DNA of 64,000 nucleotides, from assembly GCA_020152595.1 (NCBI GenBank), contig JAIGNY010001580.1:612501-676500 (forward strand), read 5' to 3'. Source of the DNA: Chiridota heheva. Its lineage: Eukaryota; Echinodermata; Holothuroidea; Apodida; Chiridotidae. A model generated the notes under the pieces. The model did no database searches, was not told the DNA's origin, and saw nothing but the letters and a program-made list of their open reading frames with translations. The translations under genes and the position numbers were made by a program. Within the stretch, counting starts at the first letter, position 1. Every line of letters starts with the position of its first letter. This document shows positions 31,641 through 43,795 of this stretch, piece by piece.

Positions 31641-34600
31641 GTCACTAAAAAACGTGGCCCGGGAAAGTATATTCCTACTAGCATTGTAATGGTGGGATTA
31701 AGGAGGGGAAAGGGGTAGAGAGGGGAGGGGAGGGGACATGGCAAAGACGTAAAAACGTTTAGTCAAAATTTACTGAACCACTTCAAAGAATTATGATTGA
31801 CATTTAAAAACAAAGGATTTGTAAAAGAAAATGCCAAGTTCGCCTTGTAATACGTCACAAAATTTGCATAAAATATGTAAAATTATGCAAAAGATTTAAA
31901 AACAAAGCTTTCAATAACTGACGCAATTGTTTGATTAGGTGCTAATAAGATGACGTCAGATTTGTGACGTCATACTTGTGACATTTTTTAACATCTGAAG
32001 AAGTTTTTCCCAAAGTTGTTTCTCTTATTGTTTCTATTATACAACAAGGACATTATCGACCACTGAAATGATAAGTAAGATTTTCTCAGATATGAAATAG
32101 TTTATATTCATATGCTGTTCTCAGTTGTTGTTGTGTTAGAAATATCTTATTATTTGCAACTCACTTAGACAAAAAATATTTGCATCTTTTTATAAGTTTT
32201 GTGACAAAGCAAGTAAGATTGGCTGCTTGTGTCAGTTAGTTGCTGCTCGCAATTCTGTTCTACCTACCTCCATACTCATTCAAGTTTGTTTTGCAATTAC
32301 AAGTTATGGGAACAGGCAATTATTCTTTGCCGAAAACAAAGAGGTCTATTACAATGACACTTCATTCGGAAATCTTCATATTTAATTTAGATATAAAATC
32401 ATCGGCCGTTTGTCAATTAGGGGGTAGCACCATGATGTGTTCGACGGGAGGATAAACTTTTAGACAGTTAGACAGTGGGGCTGAAATTTATAAATATATC
32501 TGGTCCACCTGAGGTCCCCCTGTCCCCTATCCTTGCCGACATCACCCTGGCATGGGCCCCTCCTTAGATCATCCACTGCTGAAACTACTTTGTCCCTCCT
32601 AGCAAATAACTCACGCCAGTCGCAACGGAGGTTTTAACGGCTGACAAACCGCTGGGTATAAACAAATTAATCAGATGCGGCACTGCGATTTGGTTCATCA
32701 AACTCTTGAGTATGAAATTATGTTCATTTCTTATACCACAGAATGATCTGGCACACATTTCGCAAAATGATCTTTAAAAGGAAACAGTACCTTGCATTAG
32801 TAAACCAATTAAGTAAAAGATTAAGTAAATTAATTGAGATCTTGAATAATGAGAGATAAATGATGTTACTCATTTAGATTATGACCTTATATATCTTTAC
32901 TGAAATTAATAAGTGTGTATTATTAAGGATTGTAATGTAAGATCCAGAATGGGCAAGGACCCTTTCTTTCTACACACCGTGAAGATTTTTTGTAAATTTA
33001 GATGAAGGAAGGTAGGGTTTCTTACAAGGACGCTGAAATGTGCATGACGTATATTGGTTTATCAAAGTACAAATGGAACTGCTGGTTCCTGAATTACAGA
33101 GCCGTATGGATTGATCAACGCCTAAACGTTGTTAACAACTCCACTATTTATACTTTGTTTTGGGAAAGATCAGTTTACCAACTGATTCTCCATAGATCGT
33201 TTCCCCCGTGCATCATTGGAACTTGCTGCATAATAACATTATATGAAGGGGGATGGGGATACTGGGGAAGGGGGCTGGTGGCAAAGTGAGTTCAATACTT
33301 AACCAAGATGTGCATCCTAAATCCAAGCATTTCTAGGCCAATTTGTTTCCTGAAACTGTACTTTATTTTTTTCAATCTTTCCAAAAAAGAGACGCATGTA
33401 CTCCCTTTCCCCCGGAAATTACGGCCCTGTAATTCCCTAACCTCGCCAATCACACTAAATCTCAACTTAGATACGGCCTTGTACATGAATCATACAAAAA
33501 TGTATCTTTTAAAGTAAGTCCACCATTAATTAATTATTCATCGTTTGGTTAAAGAGCTGCTTACAAAGATGTTCATAATATAAATATATGCAAGATATCA
33601 ACGTTAATTCAAGTAATTCCTTTTACCTTTCGTACCAGTTACTTTCAACTTTCAAATTCCAGTTGAATTTCAGGCAAAATCAAATTCAATGCGCTTTCAT
33701 CAGATTATAAATCTATTAATAAATTTACAGTAATTTTTTTAAAGATTGTTACGAGAAAGAAATGAAATTATAATTTGTAAATAAAGTATGTTCATGCAAA
33801 ATAAGGTATTTGTTTTGTTGTCATTCTTTGTGGTAATTTCTTCAGTTTTACGTACTTACCACGTGATCCATTTACTCAATGCCCATGCATGGTTTAGCTG
33901 TGGTTTCTATCTGTCCATACATATAACAGTTAAGTCATATATTTTCCTTGGTTCTGATGACAGTGGGAAATGATCCGGGATGATTCTCGCTCCCCTCACG
34001 AGATCGCTTTCTCACCACTTCCCCCCCTCCCCAAGAAAATTATGTATGGTACATACAGAGACTAATTAATGACATTCTTCCCCACCCATAAGAGAAAACT
34101 CTCCTTCTCGTGCCTAGTATCATAATCCTGGCGCCGCCACTGAACCTGTAACGCCACCGAAAATTATTCTAAAATTTGAAATGTATGGATCCTGAAATAC
34201 CTAATATCTTGTTATAATTGTATTCGAACGTAAACTAGCTATTACATAGGTTTGTCCGAAAAAAATTGGGTCGTGGCCTTATTTTGTCCCGCTTTCGGCG
34301 CCACTGTGCTGGCACCTGACTCTCAAGTGACCCTCTTAGGGTATTACAGAATTTCCTTACACTCGAAATGTTGAAGGCATGTAGAAGTTTAGCATACGTT
34401 TTAAAAAAACCATATTCGAAGTTTGCAATCTTTTCAAAATTTTATAACACTGGTTAAGTATTTTCAAGAAATATTGGAGGTACATAAAGCCTGATTCGCT
34501 CTAACATTTGATATCTATGCTATTGTTTGCTCCTCCAAGGAAAGGGGTCCTTTGGATCCCATGCATTATAGCCGTTGCAAGATTTTTGCGCCCCATTCGG

Positions 34601-35133
34601 CCGATTTATGTGACCCATTTCGCCAATTTTCGCCGACAAAAGTTGTCAGTTTCCTACTATTGGATCATTAATAAAGGGGCATTTCATTTTAAAGGGGCCA
34701 CTTTTGTAATACTTTCTAAAAAAGTGTTGGCAAATTTCACCAGTTCTTGCATCTTTGACTGTAATTAAGGGGCGCTTTTCAATTTCAATAGGGGCACTTT
34801 TGTCATTTTTCGGAAAATCGGGGGGGGGGGGGGGCACATGCCCAAGTGCCCAGGGCTCCTACACCTATGGTTTAGGCCATCAAAAATACATTTTTGTTCG
34901 AGATGTTTAATGATATAATTTGAAGAAAATACATGTGGAGCCACGGCTGCAGGGGATGGGGAGCCACGCCAAGTCTTACTTCGCCAAAAAGTCTATAACT
35001 TAGGAGTTTTAGTTTATACTCCAACTTAATTTACAGTTTGTCGCCATTCTTCTTTTGCAGTGAAGGCTAATACGAAATAGGTCTTGCGCCCTCACTTAAA
35101 AAAAGTAGCCGCTTACAATGTAAGACTCGTGGT
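31641..35133. other. No gene recognised; G-rich patches
   Basis: About 3.5 kb of intergenic sequence. There is a G-rich purine run at 31690-31740 and a motif near 33418-33436 (ATTACGGCCCTGTAATT) like the ends of the small element at 62654-62809. Around 34540-34860 there are several spaced AGGGGCACTTTT-type segments ending in a run of about 16 G at 34820-34835, probably the decayed end of a transposon. None of the frames of 60-95 codons has a recognisable domain. Confidence 0.4.
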
Positions 35134-35217
35134 TTTACAAGTATATATAGGGGGGGAGAAGAGGAATAACGCCTCATCTCATCTCAGAAAATGGAGGAGG
35201 AGGGGGAGAAGAATCAA
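35134..35217 (+). repeat. Direct repeat of about 80 bp, copy 1
   Basis: The block TACAAGTATATATAGGG ... GAGGAATAACGCCTCAT ... AAAATGGAGG recurs at 35861-35940 in the same orientation with a small deletion. About 730 bp separates the starts. Confidence 0.85.
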
Positions 35218-35860
35218 GAAAATCAATGGATACATTTGGGACAAGGGCAGTTGCAAAGGTACAAAATCATATAGAGCAAAAAAAAAGGCCATTTTACAGC
35301 CTTTCAAGTTAAATTTAGGCCTTATCATTCAAAACATGCAAATTCGTGACTTCTTAAGTTGAACAGTTTTCCATTGCTTTATGCAAATCTATTGTTTTCT
35401 AGTCCTGTATCTCTGCGTCAATTCTTGTAAATCCACTGCAAAGTAAACCCTCATACATGTCATACAATATTTTGATAGGGAACAGTGTATGCAATTGCAA
35501 GGAAGGTTCCTAAAAATTGGAGGGGAAAAATCTGTTTCGGGGATGGACAAATTTTGGGAAACCATCAATTATAAAATATTAACAACCTATGATTAATAAT
35601 AGACCAAGTGCCTGGGAATTTTTCTAGTATTCCAGTGGGCCTGAGCGTATGTGTGTTGTAGGTGTAGTGTGGCTTCTACATCTCCCGGGAATTAATATAC
35701 CATGGAGTTTACATACCGTTCAATGTTGCAGAATGTTAGGAATATTTCATATGACGTAATATCAGTCGGGGATCTGACCTAACAATATGGCAGCCATCGA
35801 TATCGGGGAAAGAAAAAAAAAAAAAAAACATTTTCTCATCAGCAAGAATTCAAACTGTCG

Positions 35861-35940
35861 ATTACAAGTATATATAGGGCGGGAGAGAAGAGGAATAACG
35901 CCTCATTTCATCTCAGAAAATGGAGGGGGAGAAGAATCAT
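35861..35940 (+). repeat. Direct repeat of about 80 bp, copy 2
   Basis: Second copy of the 35134-35217 block. The intervening 640 bp (an A-rich run at 35813-35828, no open frame of note) shows no coding capacity, so these are unlikely to be LTRs of an intact retroelement. Confidence 0.85.
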
Positions 35941-36489
35941 GGAAGAATGGTTGATGGAAGAATTGTGTTGATTATTGCTAATTAGGATGACGTTTATAAC
36001 AATAACAACGGTGGGTGTACGCATTAGGAGATGAATTGCTGAAAATTGCAGCCCAGGTATACTATGTCCGTGCCACTCCATGGGTAAGACCTTTCATTAT
36101 TTTCTGATTGTATAGAAGTGATATATTTCTCTGGAGACCACCCTCCCCTTAACCGTCGGGAAAACCCGGCACCACACCTCTATCATTTAGTCAGCATGTA
36201 AAATGATTGACGATGGGATTTTTATGAGGATATTTTATGTCATTATTGCAAGCATCGGCGAATGAGGTCTTATGTTATACGCATCGCACTAAGGAATAAT
36301 ATAGTTAACTATTGAGTTGAGGGAGGCGTGTGGGCATGTTGGGAGGGTAGGGTGCATGTCATCATAACATTTTACATTTTTGCTAAACAATGTTTGCTGG
36401 AAACCTGCCCGAATTGTTCAATGTTAAGATGCTGAACGATGATTTGGTCACTCCCTGAGCGCAGCATATATATATATATACCCCAATGT
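35941..36489. other. No gene recognised
   Basis: Intergenic spacer with a short AT run at 36467-36480. Nothing supportable. Confidence 0.4.
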
Positions 36490-36497
36490 GTCATCGG

Positions 36498-37701
36498 CAG
36501 TGGCGTAGCCAACGGGGGAGGGGAGTAATGGGGATCAGGAACCCCCTCTCCATCCGGACCCCTCTTCATCCGGACCCCTCTCACCCGGACCCCTCTCCAC
36601 CCGGAAGACCCCTCCCACCCAGATCCGGAACCTCCACCCGGAACCCCTCTCCCCGGAACCCCCTCCACCCGGAACCACTCCACTCAGAACCCCCTCTCCA
36701 CCCGGAACCCCTCTCCACCGTAACCCCTTTCCACCCGGAACCCCTTCTCCACCCGGAATCCCTTCTCCACCGGAACCCCTTCTCCATCCGGAACCCCTCC
36801 TCCACCCAAAACCCCCTCCACCCGGAACCCCTTCTCCATCCGGAACCCCTCTCCACCCGGAACCCCTTCTCCACCCGGAACCCCTCTCCACCCGGACCCC
36901 TCTCCACCCGGACCCCTCCCCAGACCCCTCCCCAGACCCCCCCCACCCAGACCCCTCTCCACCCGGAACCCCCTCTCCACCCGGAACCCCCTCTCCACTC
37001 GGAACCACTCCACTCAGAACCCCTCTCCACCCGGAACCCCTCTCCACCGTAACCCCTTTCCACCCGGAACCCTTCTCCACCGGAATCCCTTCTCCACCTG
37101 AACCCCTTCTCCACCCTGGAGCCCCCTCCACCCAGAACCCCTCTCCACCTGGAACCCCTTCTCCATCCGGAACCCCCCTCCACTCGAAAGCCCTTCTCCA
37201 CCGGGACCCCCTCTCCACCCGGAACCCCTTCTCCACCCGGAACCCCTCCTCCACCCAGAACCCCCCTCCACCCGGAACCCCTTCTCCATCCGGAACCCGG
37301 AACCCCTTCTCCACCCGGAACCCCTCTCCACCCAGAACCCCTTCTCCACCGGAACCCCTTCTCCACCCGGAACCCCTCTCCACCCGGAACCCCTCTCCAC
37401 CCGGAACCCCTCCTCCACCTGAAACCCCTCCTCCACCCAGAACCCCTTCTGCACCCGGAACCCTCCTCCACCCGGAACCCCTTCTGCACCCGGAACCCCT
37501 TCTCCACCCCTTCTCCACTCGGAACCCCTTCTCCACCCATAACTCCCCTCTCCACCCGGAACCCCCCATTTTTTCGAGTAAATTTTCCAAAATTGGGATA
37601 ATCTTTGCTTTGTTTATATTTGTTGCTTTTAGAAAACAAAATTTCCTTAGAGGTGTGCTAAATTTGACCCCCTCACTTTTTTAATGCTGACTACGCCACT
37701 G
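36498..37701. mobile_element. hAT-like non-autonomous element filled by a minisatellite (1204 bp)
   Basis: Inverted ends CAGTGGCGTAG / CTACGCCACTG with a perfect 8-bp target duplication GTCATCGG at 36490-36497 and 37702-37709. CAG-started short TIRs and 8-bp duplications are the signature of hAT transposons. The ends are the same as those of 52266-53472. Nearly the whole interior is the tandem array at 36540-37568, so there is no transposase and movement would need an enzyme in trans. Confidence 0.93.
36540..37568 (+). repeat. C-rich minisatellite, unit about 19-20 bp
   Basis: Roughly 50 copies of a unit close to ACCCGGAACCCCTTCTCC with length variants (CCCCTCTCC, CCCCCTCC). The long Gly/Arg/Trp-rich reverse frames of 351 and 352 codons and the Pro-rich forward frame come from this repeat and are not genes. 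Confidence 0.97.
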
Positions 37702-37709
37702 GTCATCGG

Positions 37710-38280
37710 TGATTTGGTAAACAATGAACTTTTGAAACGATATTGACGATTTGCATGGACCATATATTTTAAGGCATGCATGGTTCTATACATTAGCCCA
37801 TATACAATTGTTGATTGGAACTAGGAGGTACTACTTTCGACGTCCTTGATTGTAAGTGGAACAATTCCTTGAATTCTTACCTGCATTCCTCGGCTGTCTT
37901 TTGTTTCAACCTTTATCAGTCTAGCACTCCAAATAATACGCGCATTACCAGGTGCAACGCCGGATGGTGTTAGTGTTACGTAAATTTAGTTCCGCTTTTC
38001 TATCAAAAACAAAGCCATGCTAGTTTCTTGGGTTTGAAGAATAATATTATGCGAGCTATAATCCCTGCTATAATTTGCAGAAGTCGTGATCTGTTTGAGA
38101 GGATCTGGTGTTAAAACGTGTTAAGTATTATTTAGTGAAAACTGAGCAGCCAAGATAAATTTTGGCCAAATATTGGAAAAACATGGAAATATAGGGTAAC
38201 GTTTCGACATGTAGAGGTTAAATTATCATTAATCTAAATGTGCTCCTCCCCTCCCTCCTTCCACAACAAAAGCTACAATT
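37710..38280. other. No gene recognised
   Basis: Intergenic spacer, no supportable feature. Confidence 0.4.
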
Positions 38281-38600
38281 CTGGCTTCGTGGTTGTCGTC
38301 TATTCACTTGGTCGGAAATGTGACCTGAGGTTATCAGACCGCATAGCAATCGCGCGCATTAACTAGGAATTGGAGTGAAAACAAAGCGATCTGCTGTGTT
38401 TGTTTACATACGTACCGCACACAGTAAACGCATACGGACTTGCCCACGTGTATCTCGCAAAGGTCTGTTTTGACTCCAGAAAATGACGTCATCTTCTGGA
38501 TGTGACGTAGCACCAACCACGCGAATTGGCCAATCACAAATTATTGTTGGCTAGCTGCCAGCTGGTTATTATCAACTAGAAATATGGATGAGATATTTAG
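38281..38600 (-). repeat. Dispersed repeat shared with 59110-59466
   Basis: The reverse complement of 59150-59350 aligns here. Shared blocks are ATCAGACCGCATAG, GCGCGC, GTGTTTGTT, CAGTAAAC, GACTTGCC and AATGACGT. Both copies include CCAAT-type motifs and resemble an expanded version of the family P MITEs. Element termini are unclear in this copy. The 67-codon reverse frame inside is not a gene. Confidence 0.75.
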
Positions 38601-40329
38601 CATGGGCGTAGCGACCGCAACAGTGGGACCAACGAGGAATTTGGCGTTGTGGCTTCCACAAAACACATCATATCACATCATTACTTGGAATCCACCTTGA
38701 CTTGTGATGTCAATCTCGAAAAAGTGGGACCTGTCCTTGATAACATTATCTTTGGAGGAAGGAGGGGCCGGTTCGGATTTTGTTGACACCTTATTTACCA
38801 TTTTTATTTAGTTGTCGTTATCATCATTCATATGAGGTGCGCATTCTCAGTGGACCTCTAATAACCAAACTTATCTGCTAAGCTGACCATATATCTTAAT
38901 GTGAAGACCATATTCTGCCTAGAATTAAATCGCACAAAATACTACTTTTCAGATGAAGTTATTCATCTGTTTTAGATAGTTTGTCTCCTTTGTATTCATT
39001 CATAAATGACGAGGAAAAATTATAAGTATCAGTAGTTTTGAATGAAGCGCGTTTAATGGACAATTTTATTTTGACCAATCAAATTTTTCGAATTGAAATG
39101 CCACGGAAAAAAAGAAGAAGGTAATTGGCCTTTGATTCAGCAAAAACAATTTAAGTTGTCCTAAAAGGGGGTACATATTATAACCTTTTAAATACCATTT
39201 GTAATAATTAGATTGTCAGTGTCTTTAGGGTTGTTTGTGGCAAAATGTGGAAGGCGAAATTACAGTTTTGCCCAGTTGATTCACCCAGACTTCCAGAGAC
39301 AGAAAATCATTAAATAAATATGAATGACGATAGGATGTTGTTTCTTTCTGTTGAAAGGACCCTTTTTACCTCCTTGACCTTGCAGAACCCCTGCCATTGC
39401 ACCCGACTAACGCCTTTCACTTTGAGGTGTTAGGTTCGTTTAAAATTGAAAAAGTGTTCATTATGATCCAATTCCAACTGCACTATTTCATTTATTGTCG
39501 ATTGTGATGACTGAATTGTTTTTTTTTAATTGTCGCCCTCTTTTATGGGGAACTGTCGTTCTTTGCAGTGACACAACAGTATATAGTTAACTTAGCCGAA
39601 CTTTGTATAATATACTCAAAGTGTAATTAGTTGATATAATTTACCATGTAAATTGTAGCAGCGAGCCATGGATTCAAAAGTCTTCCTTAGATTTTTTTTT
39701 TATCAGAACTATAGAATTACCAGATTTGCCCACCAGGGTTACGTCGAGAATAAATATTTCAATTCGAATTTTGATTGGTCGAAATACAATGCTCAAACAG
39801 ATGTTTGCCGAAGCAGGCTGCCTGTAAATAAAAATACAGGAATCCCAGTCGTTACATAGTACCCCATAGTAGTGCGTCACCAGGGGAAGACTGGGGAAGA
39901 ATTTGTTTTTAAAATTGAGAGGAATTTTCGATTGTGCAGCGTCCACCTTTAGTTTTGCTCCATTGTCTCTGTTTTTCCCACCAGTCAGTGGAGGATGTCA
40001 ACGGCCCTGCATTATAGATACATCGTTCTCGTACTTCACTTCTCGCAAACATTGATTTTTCTTATATGTCCAAAAACAAAGGAATGTATCTTGGTGTGTT
40101 TGTGTGGGAGGGAGGGGAGATGGGGAGTAGTTTCCTTAATAGTGACAACATTTTTCGCCAAGGTTCCGTGATTGATTTTTCAATTCGTTCAAATTCAAGG
40201 ATACAATTTCGAGAGGCACACAGCCGTGGTGCCTGACACCGCCACTGCTGCCCATAACCTACCTCTAGAATTGGTATGGAACTGCAGACTTGCCACCATG
40301 ACAGGGATATATTATAAAGACCAAACGAC
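38601..40329. other. No gene recognised
   Basis: About 1.7 kb of intergenic DNA. A hAT-like GGGCGTAG motif occurs at 38605 without a matching right end. The 60- to 137-codon frames have no recognisable domain; the larger ones run into the tandem repeat that follows. Confidence 0.35.
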
Positions 40330-40865
40330 AATCCACCCATGGAGCTATCATGGTTCACCCATGGAGCTATCATGGTCCACCTATGGAGCTATCATGGTCC
40401 ACCTATGGAGCTATCATGGTCCACCCATGGAGCTATCATGGTCCACCCATGGAACTCTCATTGTCCACCCATGGAACTATCATGGTCCACCTATAAAGCT
40501 ATCATGGTCCACCTATGGAGCTATCATGATTCACTCATTGAGCTCTCATTGTCCACCCATGGAGCTATCATGGTCCACCTATTGAGCTATGGTCCACCCA
40601 TGGAGCTATCATGGTCCACCTATGGAGCTATCATGGTCCACCTATGGAGCTATGGTCCACCTATGGAGCTATCATGATTCACTCATAGAGCTCTCATTGT
40701 CCACCAATGGAGCTATCATGGTCCACCTATGGAGCTAACATGGTCCACCTATGGAGCTCTCATTGTCCACCAATGGAGCTATCACGGTAGACCTATGGAG
40801 CTATCATGATCCACCCATGGAACTACCATGGTCCACCCAAGGAACTACCATGGTCCACCCAACTA
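40330..40865 (+). repeat. 22-bp minisatellite
   Basis: About 24 copies of ATGGAGCTATCATGGTCCAC plus CT or CC, with occasional shortened units (CTATGGTCCACC). It is CpG-poor, unlike the intron minisatellite at 27.7 kb. Frames through it are artefacts. Confidence 0.95.
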
Positions 40866-41442
40866 ACATTCACACGGCGATTTCTGCGGTGTGGTGTAAA
40901 AATCCACATAACTTGTTCAGTTGGTAATTTAGATAGAATGCAGATAATTTCTATATAAACATTTTGGTTACAAAATTGTCAGAAATACATTTTTCGGTTC
41001 TTATAGCAATCAGGTCATAGAAAGAAATATGAACAAAAATTCGGCCTTACCCTTCGTTTCATCTATTCTTGAAAATCTAAGAATTCAACCAAGTATATAT
41101 TTGAGATGTCTTTAACTCCTTATGGGATACAATAAGTGTTCACGCCCTCTTTATCCTGCTACATGTAAGACATATGTGCCACATACTAATTTGACAATTA
41201 ATCGAAAATAGTAATAGCTCATAAACAACACTGCCCAAACAAATTACAATCATTTATCACCAGCTCACTATACATTTCCTGTCAGTTTGTCCTTTAGATT
41301 ATCTTCTTTTTCGTCATTTCTAGTTCAACGTAGCAACCAAAGTGCCGAATCAAAATAAATCATTCCTTATGAAATTGAAAACATTAACGGTATTGATATG
41401 GACGTGTAGAGGCAGCATCAGCTTAATTATTCAAAATTATTA
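40866..41442. other. No gene recognised
   Basis: AT-rich spacer, nothing supportable. Confidence 0.4.
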
Positions 41443-42017
41443 TTCAAGGATTAGTTCAGTGGTTACGCATGTCCATCTTATATGAAAGAGGAATTCAAAA
41501 GAAACAAAATGGTAAAGAAAGCATTCAAATATCTTATTCCGTTAAGGAGATATTCAAGTTTAAAGGTCTGTCTTATCTTTGTAGAAATGACTGGTATAAT
41601 AAGTCTACTATGGAAAGTTGGTGTCTTAATCCTCACATTCTTAGGAATCGTTAATGTATTTTAAAGAAAGTTATTTAAATTTTTACTATTTAAATTACCT
41701 TTCCTTGAATTTTCTTTAGGTGGTTTATTACAGATACCCTTCCTAGATTCAGTTTTACTACTTTTCTGACATATCCCATGGTTTTTAAGCCTCAAAATCG
41801 CAGGACAAAATATGATAGAATACATCAAAACTTTGAGGAATCTGAGGCTATGACATCACAACTAGTCTGATTTCAGTCGTTTCTACACAAATAATACAAA
41901 ACGTTGATATCTCCTCAATGGAATAATATTTTTGAATGGTTTCTTCACTATTTTGTAACTTTTGAAGTTCTTGTTCAAATGAGATAGATTTGCTTGACCC
42001 CTGAACTTATCCTTTAA
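41443..42017. mobile_element. TTAA-type MITE, family T, copy 2
   Basis: Left end TCAAGGATTAGTTCAGTGG followed by GTCCATCTTATATGA. Right end ACCCCTGAACTTATCCTTTAA. The interior contains GACATCACAACTAGTCTGAT and CAGTCGTTTCTACACAAAT, inverted relative to copy 1 at 21670-22207. The two 60-codon frames are internal to the element. Confidence 0.8.
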
Positions 42018-42784
42018 AATCCATCATAGCAGCAAACATTTCAGTAAAATCGGTTGGGCAGTGACCTTTTTTAAATCTCAGGTATCAATTTGCAACCCAG
42101 GTATTTTCTTTTGTAAATCCTCCGTGATTTAAATGTTTATTGTATAGTCATAATTCTTTGAAGTGGTGCAGCAAATCTGAGTCGACAGTTTTTGAGTCTT
42201 TACCATACCATTAATCAAATTCCAGCAGGAATAGACTTGCTCATCATTTTCAGTAACTAAAAAACATGGGAAAGAAATTTAAAGCAATATTTTCATGTTT
42301 TTTTTTGTAAAATTGTATTTGAAAGAGCATACGTTTGGAGCCAATTTGGTACAAAATTTAGTTTGATATCATATTTCATTCAGAAAATATAGATTTTTAA
42401 AGTTTTCCTAAATGCATTTTAAAGTTTTTGTACAGTATGATGAATTCGTGTTTGATGATGTCATAGAGGTAATTTCATTACAAATGTTAATGTATTTCTT
42501 TGAATGTTAATTGGTTGTTTATGTATGATTAGAAACAAAAAGTTATTGAAGTAGGGTATATTTGGCAATGTAACTTTTATCAATTAATTTTTTTCTAGCA
42601 GGTTTTAATAATAAAAAGGATAATATACTTTGATGAAATACATCAACTTTGTGGGAGAATGTGTTGCTGTGATGTCATACTGTGCCTTTTCCTATTCGTT
42701 TATTGCCATTTCTATGTGAACCTTAAAATTTGAATATCTTCTGGTAGGAATAACATATCAACATGATTTTTGTACTAAATTGTA
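42018..42784. other. No gene recognised
   Basis: AT-rich DNA with TGATGTCATA motifs at about 42455 and 42672. Probably part of the same dispersed repeat as the next entry, limits unknown. Confidence 0.35.
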
Positions 42785-42947
42785 ATCAAAAGATTATGGA
42801 CATATTCCTTTAAAGAATTACTTGACGATTTTATCCTCCCAGTCAGACGTCATAAATTTTGCATGAACTCAAAGCTGGTCAAACTTTGATCAGCCATATC
42901 TCAAAAATTAAAAGGACTCTTTCAAAATTAAAAAACTGATCTGCTTA
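42785..42947 (-). repeat. Dispersed repeat, copy 2
   Basis: Reverse-complement match to 31478-31640, see there. The alignment by eye covers about 160 bp with clear divergence. Confidence 0.7.
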
Positions 42948-43030
42948 TATTTTAATATTCAAGAATTACTGGATGTCCGTAGACCTTTAACCTTTATTCA
43001 AAACAAGTCCTCAAACTTCGACCAGACATA

Positions 43031-43378
43031 CAGTCCGGGAGCAACCCGAAAATCTGGGTACTTTGAAATACCCAATTTGGGTACTTTTATGTAGTACGTC
43101 ATTACATGAGCCTACACATTTGACTAGCCCACGCTAAACGTATGGGGTTTCTCATTTTCCGCTCCGGATTGTCCAAAATTTGTCCTCAAAATTTAGAGAC
43201 GGATAGTAAATAGATATTTAAAACTTTTCGCCGCTGCTTTTTGAAATTCATCGTCGCCTTTTTGAGAAAATCCATCAAACAGATTCATAAGTGTGGGCTC
43301 ATGCGACGACGTAATACATAAGAGTACCCAATTTTTGGGTATTTCAAATACCCAGTTTTTCGGGTTGCTCCCGGACTG
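43031..43378. mobile_element. CAGTCCGG-group MITE, copy 2 (348 bp)
   Basis: The TIRs are about 80 bp, beginning CAGTCCGGGAGCAACCCG on both ends. A perfect 5-bp target duplication ACATA lies at 43026-43030 and 43379-43383. Just inside each end are small hairpins (GGGTA-loop-TACCC). Interior non-coding. Confidence 0.92.
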
Positions 43379-43644
43379 ACATAACTGAAAAAAACTACAT
43401 ATTACAAAATTCTAAAGATCGTTGTGTTTACAGGATTGTATGCCTGTAAATTAGTGCATACTTTTGTAGCTGTTCATAGACATGTTTAAATATACATATT
43501 GATTATATATCAATATATTGATTATATTGACTAAATATACAGCTTCATGGCTGCATGAAGGACAGTCTTCATTCAGAATTAGCAGTATATCAGTATTTGC
43601 TGCTTATATAATTAAATTGAAATCCAATCACAGATTCTCATCTT

Positions 43645-43791
43645 TTAAAGGTCAGTTATCGTCTCTAACGTGGAAGTAAATATATTTCAATTAATGTGTT
43701 TGATTGGTGGAAACACAGTGATACAACGTGCACTTACAGTTTTGGAATAAATTGTACGCCGCCATATTTCAATCACGATATATGGCCTTGA
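43645..43791. mobile_element. TTAA-type MITE, family P, copy 2
   Basis: Starts TTAAAGGTCAGTTATCGTC and ends ATCACGATATATGGCCTTGA. In reverse complement it aligns end to end with 52016-52185 (shared ATGGCGGCGTACA, AAGTGCAC, CCACCAATCAAA/CGACCAATCAAA). Confidence 0.8.
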
Positions 43792-43795
43792 AGTT

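Noticed and set aside
35134..35940. LTR retrotransposon
   Set aside because: The direct repeats are only about 80 bp, with no TG...CA ends, primer site or reverse transcriptase between them.
36535..37639. Reverse frames of 351 and 352 codons rich in Gly, Arg, Trp and Glu
   Set aside because: Two frames on one strand are open over the same minisatellite inside a hAT-like element. No start context, domain or non-repeat sequence supports a protein.
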